Shown one piece after another: positions 5,750 through 6,169 of a stretch of 6,169 nucleotides of DNA. The stretch covers positions 1 through 6,169 of the forward strand of contig JABGPX010000311.1 in assembly GCA_018644745.1 (NCBI GenBank). The letters are read 5' to 3'. Within the stretch, counting starts at the first letter, position 1. Each line of letters opens with the position of its first letter. The position numbers were made by a program, and so were the translations under genes. The stretch is from Spirochaetales bacterium (GTDB taxonomy: Bacteria; Spirochaetota; Spirochaetia; ARS1246). Under the pieces are notes generated by a model that was given only the letters and a program-made list of their open reading frames with translations, made no database searches and was not told the origin of the DNA.

Positions 5750-6169
5750 CACAGTAACCTCTATCGATTGCCAGAATGAGTCCAAGAAGCTGGCTGATTC
5801 CTTTGAAAATAGGATCTATAAAAATTGATTCACCCGGCATGGTCATGTTTTCTCCGTCGGTAAGACCGATAGTAAGTGCCGGTATTTTTTTGTCGATGAA
5901 AGCGGATAGCTCGGAAGTTGAGGGTGATATTCTTGGTTTGATATCAAGGGATCGGATAATTTCCATGGCATTTTTTGCCAACGGGTGAGCGAAGGGTATT
6001 CCCCCCGGTTTCCGCTGGGCAAACACATCAAAGGAAACCTCGGCGCCGGTGTCCGAAGATACTTCGGCCACGATATGGTCGATCAGGTCCCTCACCTGGC
6101 GAACCATAACATCGGATTCACTTCGAATCTCAAAGCGTAATCGGGCGTTTGTCGCCATTTTGTCGTAGG
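5736..6169 (-). CDS. M20-family metallopeptidase-like protein, C-terminal part
   Basis: The frame is open to the right edge (codons for Y, D and K precede the ATG at 6158), so that ATG is internal and only the last 143 residues are present. They cover the second half of the M20 dimerisation domain (ARLRFEIRSES, DLIDHIVAEVSSDTGAEVSF) and the last part of the catalytic domain (HPLAKNAMEIIRSLDIKP, STSELSAFIDKKIPALTIGL, ENMTMPGESIFIDPIFKGI). M20 proteins are zinc or cobalt amidohydrolases such as aminopeptidases, tripeptidases and deacylases. The N-terminal metal-binding residues are outside the window. At the usual C-terminal metal-ligand position (ENxHxxDE in many relatives) this protein has ENMTMPGES, with Thr where His is expected, so full activity is uncertain. 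It ends in a 14-base overlap with the gpgS-like gene. The family call is good; the substrate is unknown. Confidence 0.78.
   Translation of the reverse strand, partial: YDKMATNARLRFEIRSESDVMVRQVRDLIDHIVAEVSSDTGAEVSFDVFAQRKPGGIPFAHPLAKNAMEIIRSLDIKPRISPSTSELSAFIDKKIPALTIGLTDGENMTMPGESIFIDPIFKGISQLLGLILAIDRGYCDESE
5758..5762 (-). promoter_or_regulatory. Shine-Dalgarno site that decides the gpgS start
   Basis: The minus strand reads AGAGG here, 5 bases before GTG 5752 and 8 bases before ATG 5749. No comparable site precedes the longer TTG 5785 option, so the shorter protein is preferred. The site lies inside the end of the upstream peptidase-like gene. Confidence 0.6.

Noticed and set aside
5750..5785. 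Longer gpgS start at TTG 5785
   Set aside because: It lacks a well placed ribosome-binding site and would extend the overlap with the upstream gene to 50 bases; ATG 5749 fits the family N-terminus.
1..6169. CRISPR array, tRNA/rRNA genes or insertion sequence
   Set aside because: No regularly spaced direct repeats, no recognisable structural RNA and no transposase or terminal inverted repeats were seen; coding density is nearly complete.

Overview
All genes in this window lie on the minus strand, so transcription runs from high to low coordinates. Mid-range GC, closely packed operons and a FliM/FliN/FliG set resembling spirochaete and other Gram-negative-type motor proteins suggest a motile bacterium, most plausibly a free-living spirochaete. 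That taxonomic guess rests on protein flavour alone and is only moderately supported.

Upstream block (6169 to 3960): the C-terminal part of an M20-type metallopeptidase-like protein is cut by the window edge. It overlaps by 14 bases a GpgS-like glucosyl-3-phosphoglycerate synthase, which is followed after 5 bases by a stand-alone ABC-type ATPase. This looks like an operon that includes a compatible-solute or glycoside step (glucosylglycerate pathway). The link between the three genes is inferred from spacing only.

Middle (3959 to 2953): after a 65-base gap holding a perfect 7-bp inverted repeat comes an AraC-family regulator starting at GTG. A 111-base gap follows, holding an imperfect palindrome and a weak promoter candidate.

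Downstream block (2952 to 1): a compact flagellar switch (C-ring) operon. It encodes a 92-residue SpoA-like protein, a minimal 79-residue FliN, and a 615-residue protein that joins FliM (middle domain plus SpoA domain) through a predicted coiled-coil linker to the middle and C-terminal domains of FliG. The FliM part lacks the usual N-terminal CheY-P-binding peptide. The FliG part lacks the N-terminal domain that normally anchors FliG to FliF. Four bases after it begins a GNAT-like acetyltransferase-family protein that runs off the left edge.

The FliM-FliG fusion with its two small SpoA partners is the most unusual content. It looks like a self-contained, rewired rotor module in which the torque-generating and switch layers are covalently tied 1:1. 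It could be an alternative motor switch, a specialised second C-ring, or a repurposed assembly. I do not know of a described natural FliM-FliG fusion, but I could not search for one.
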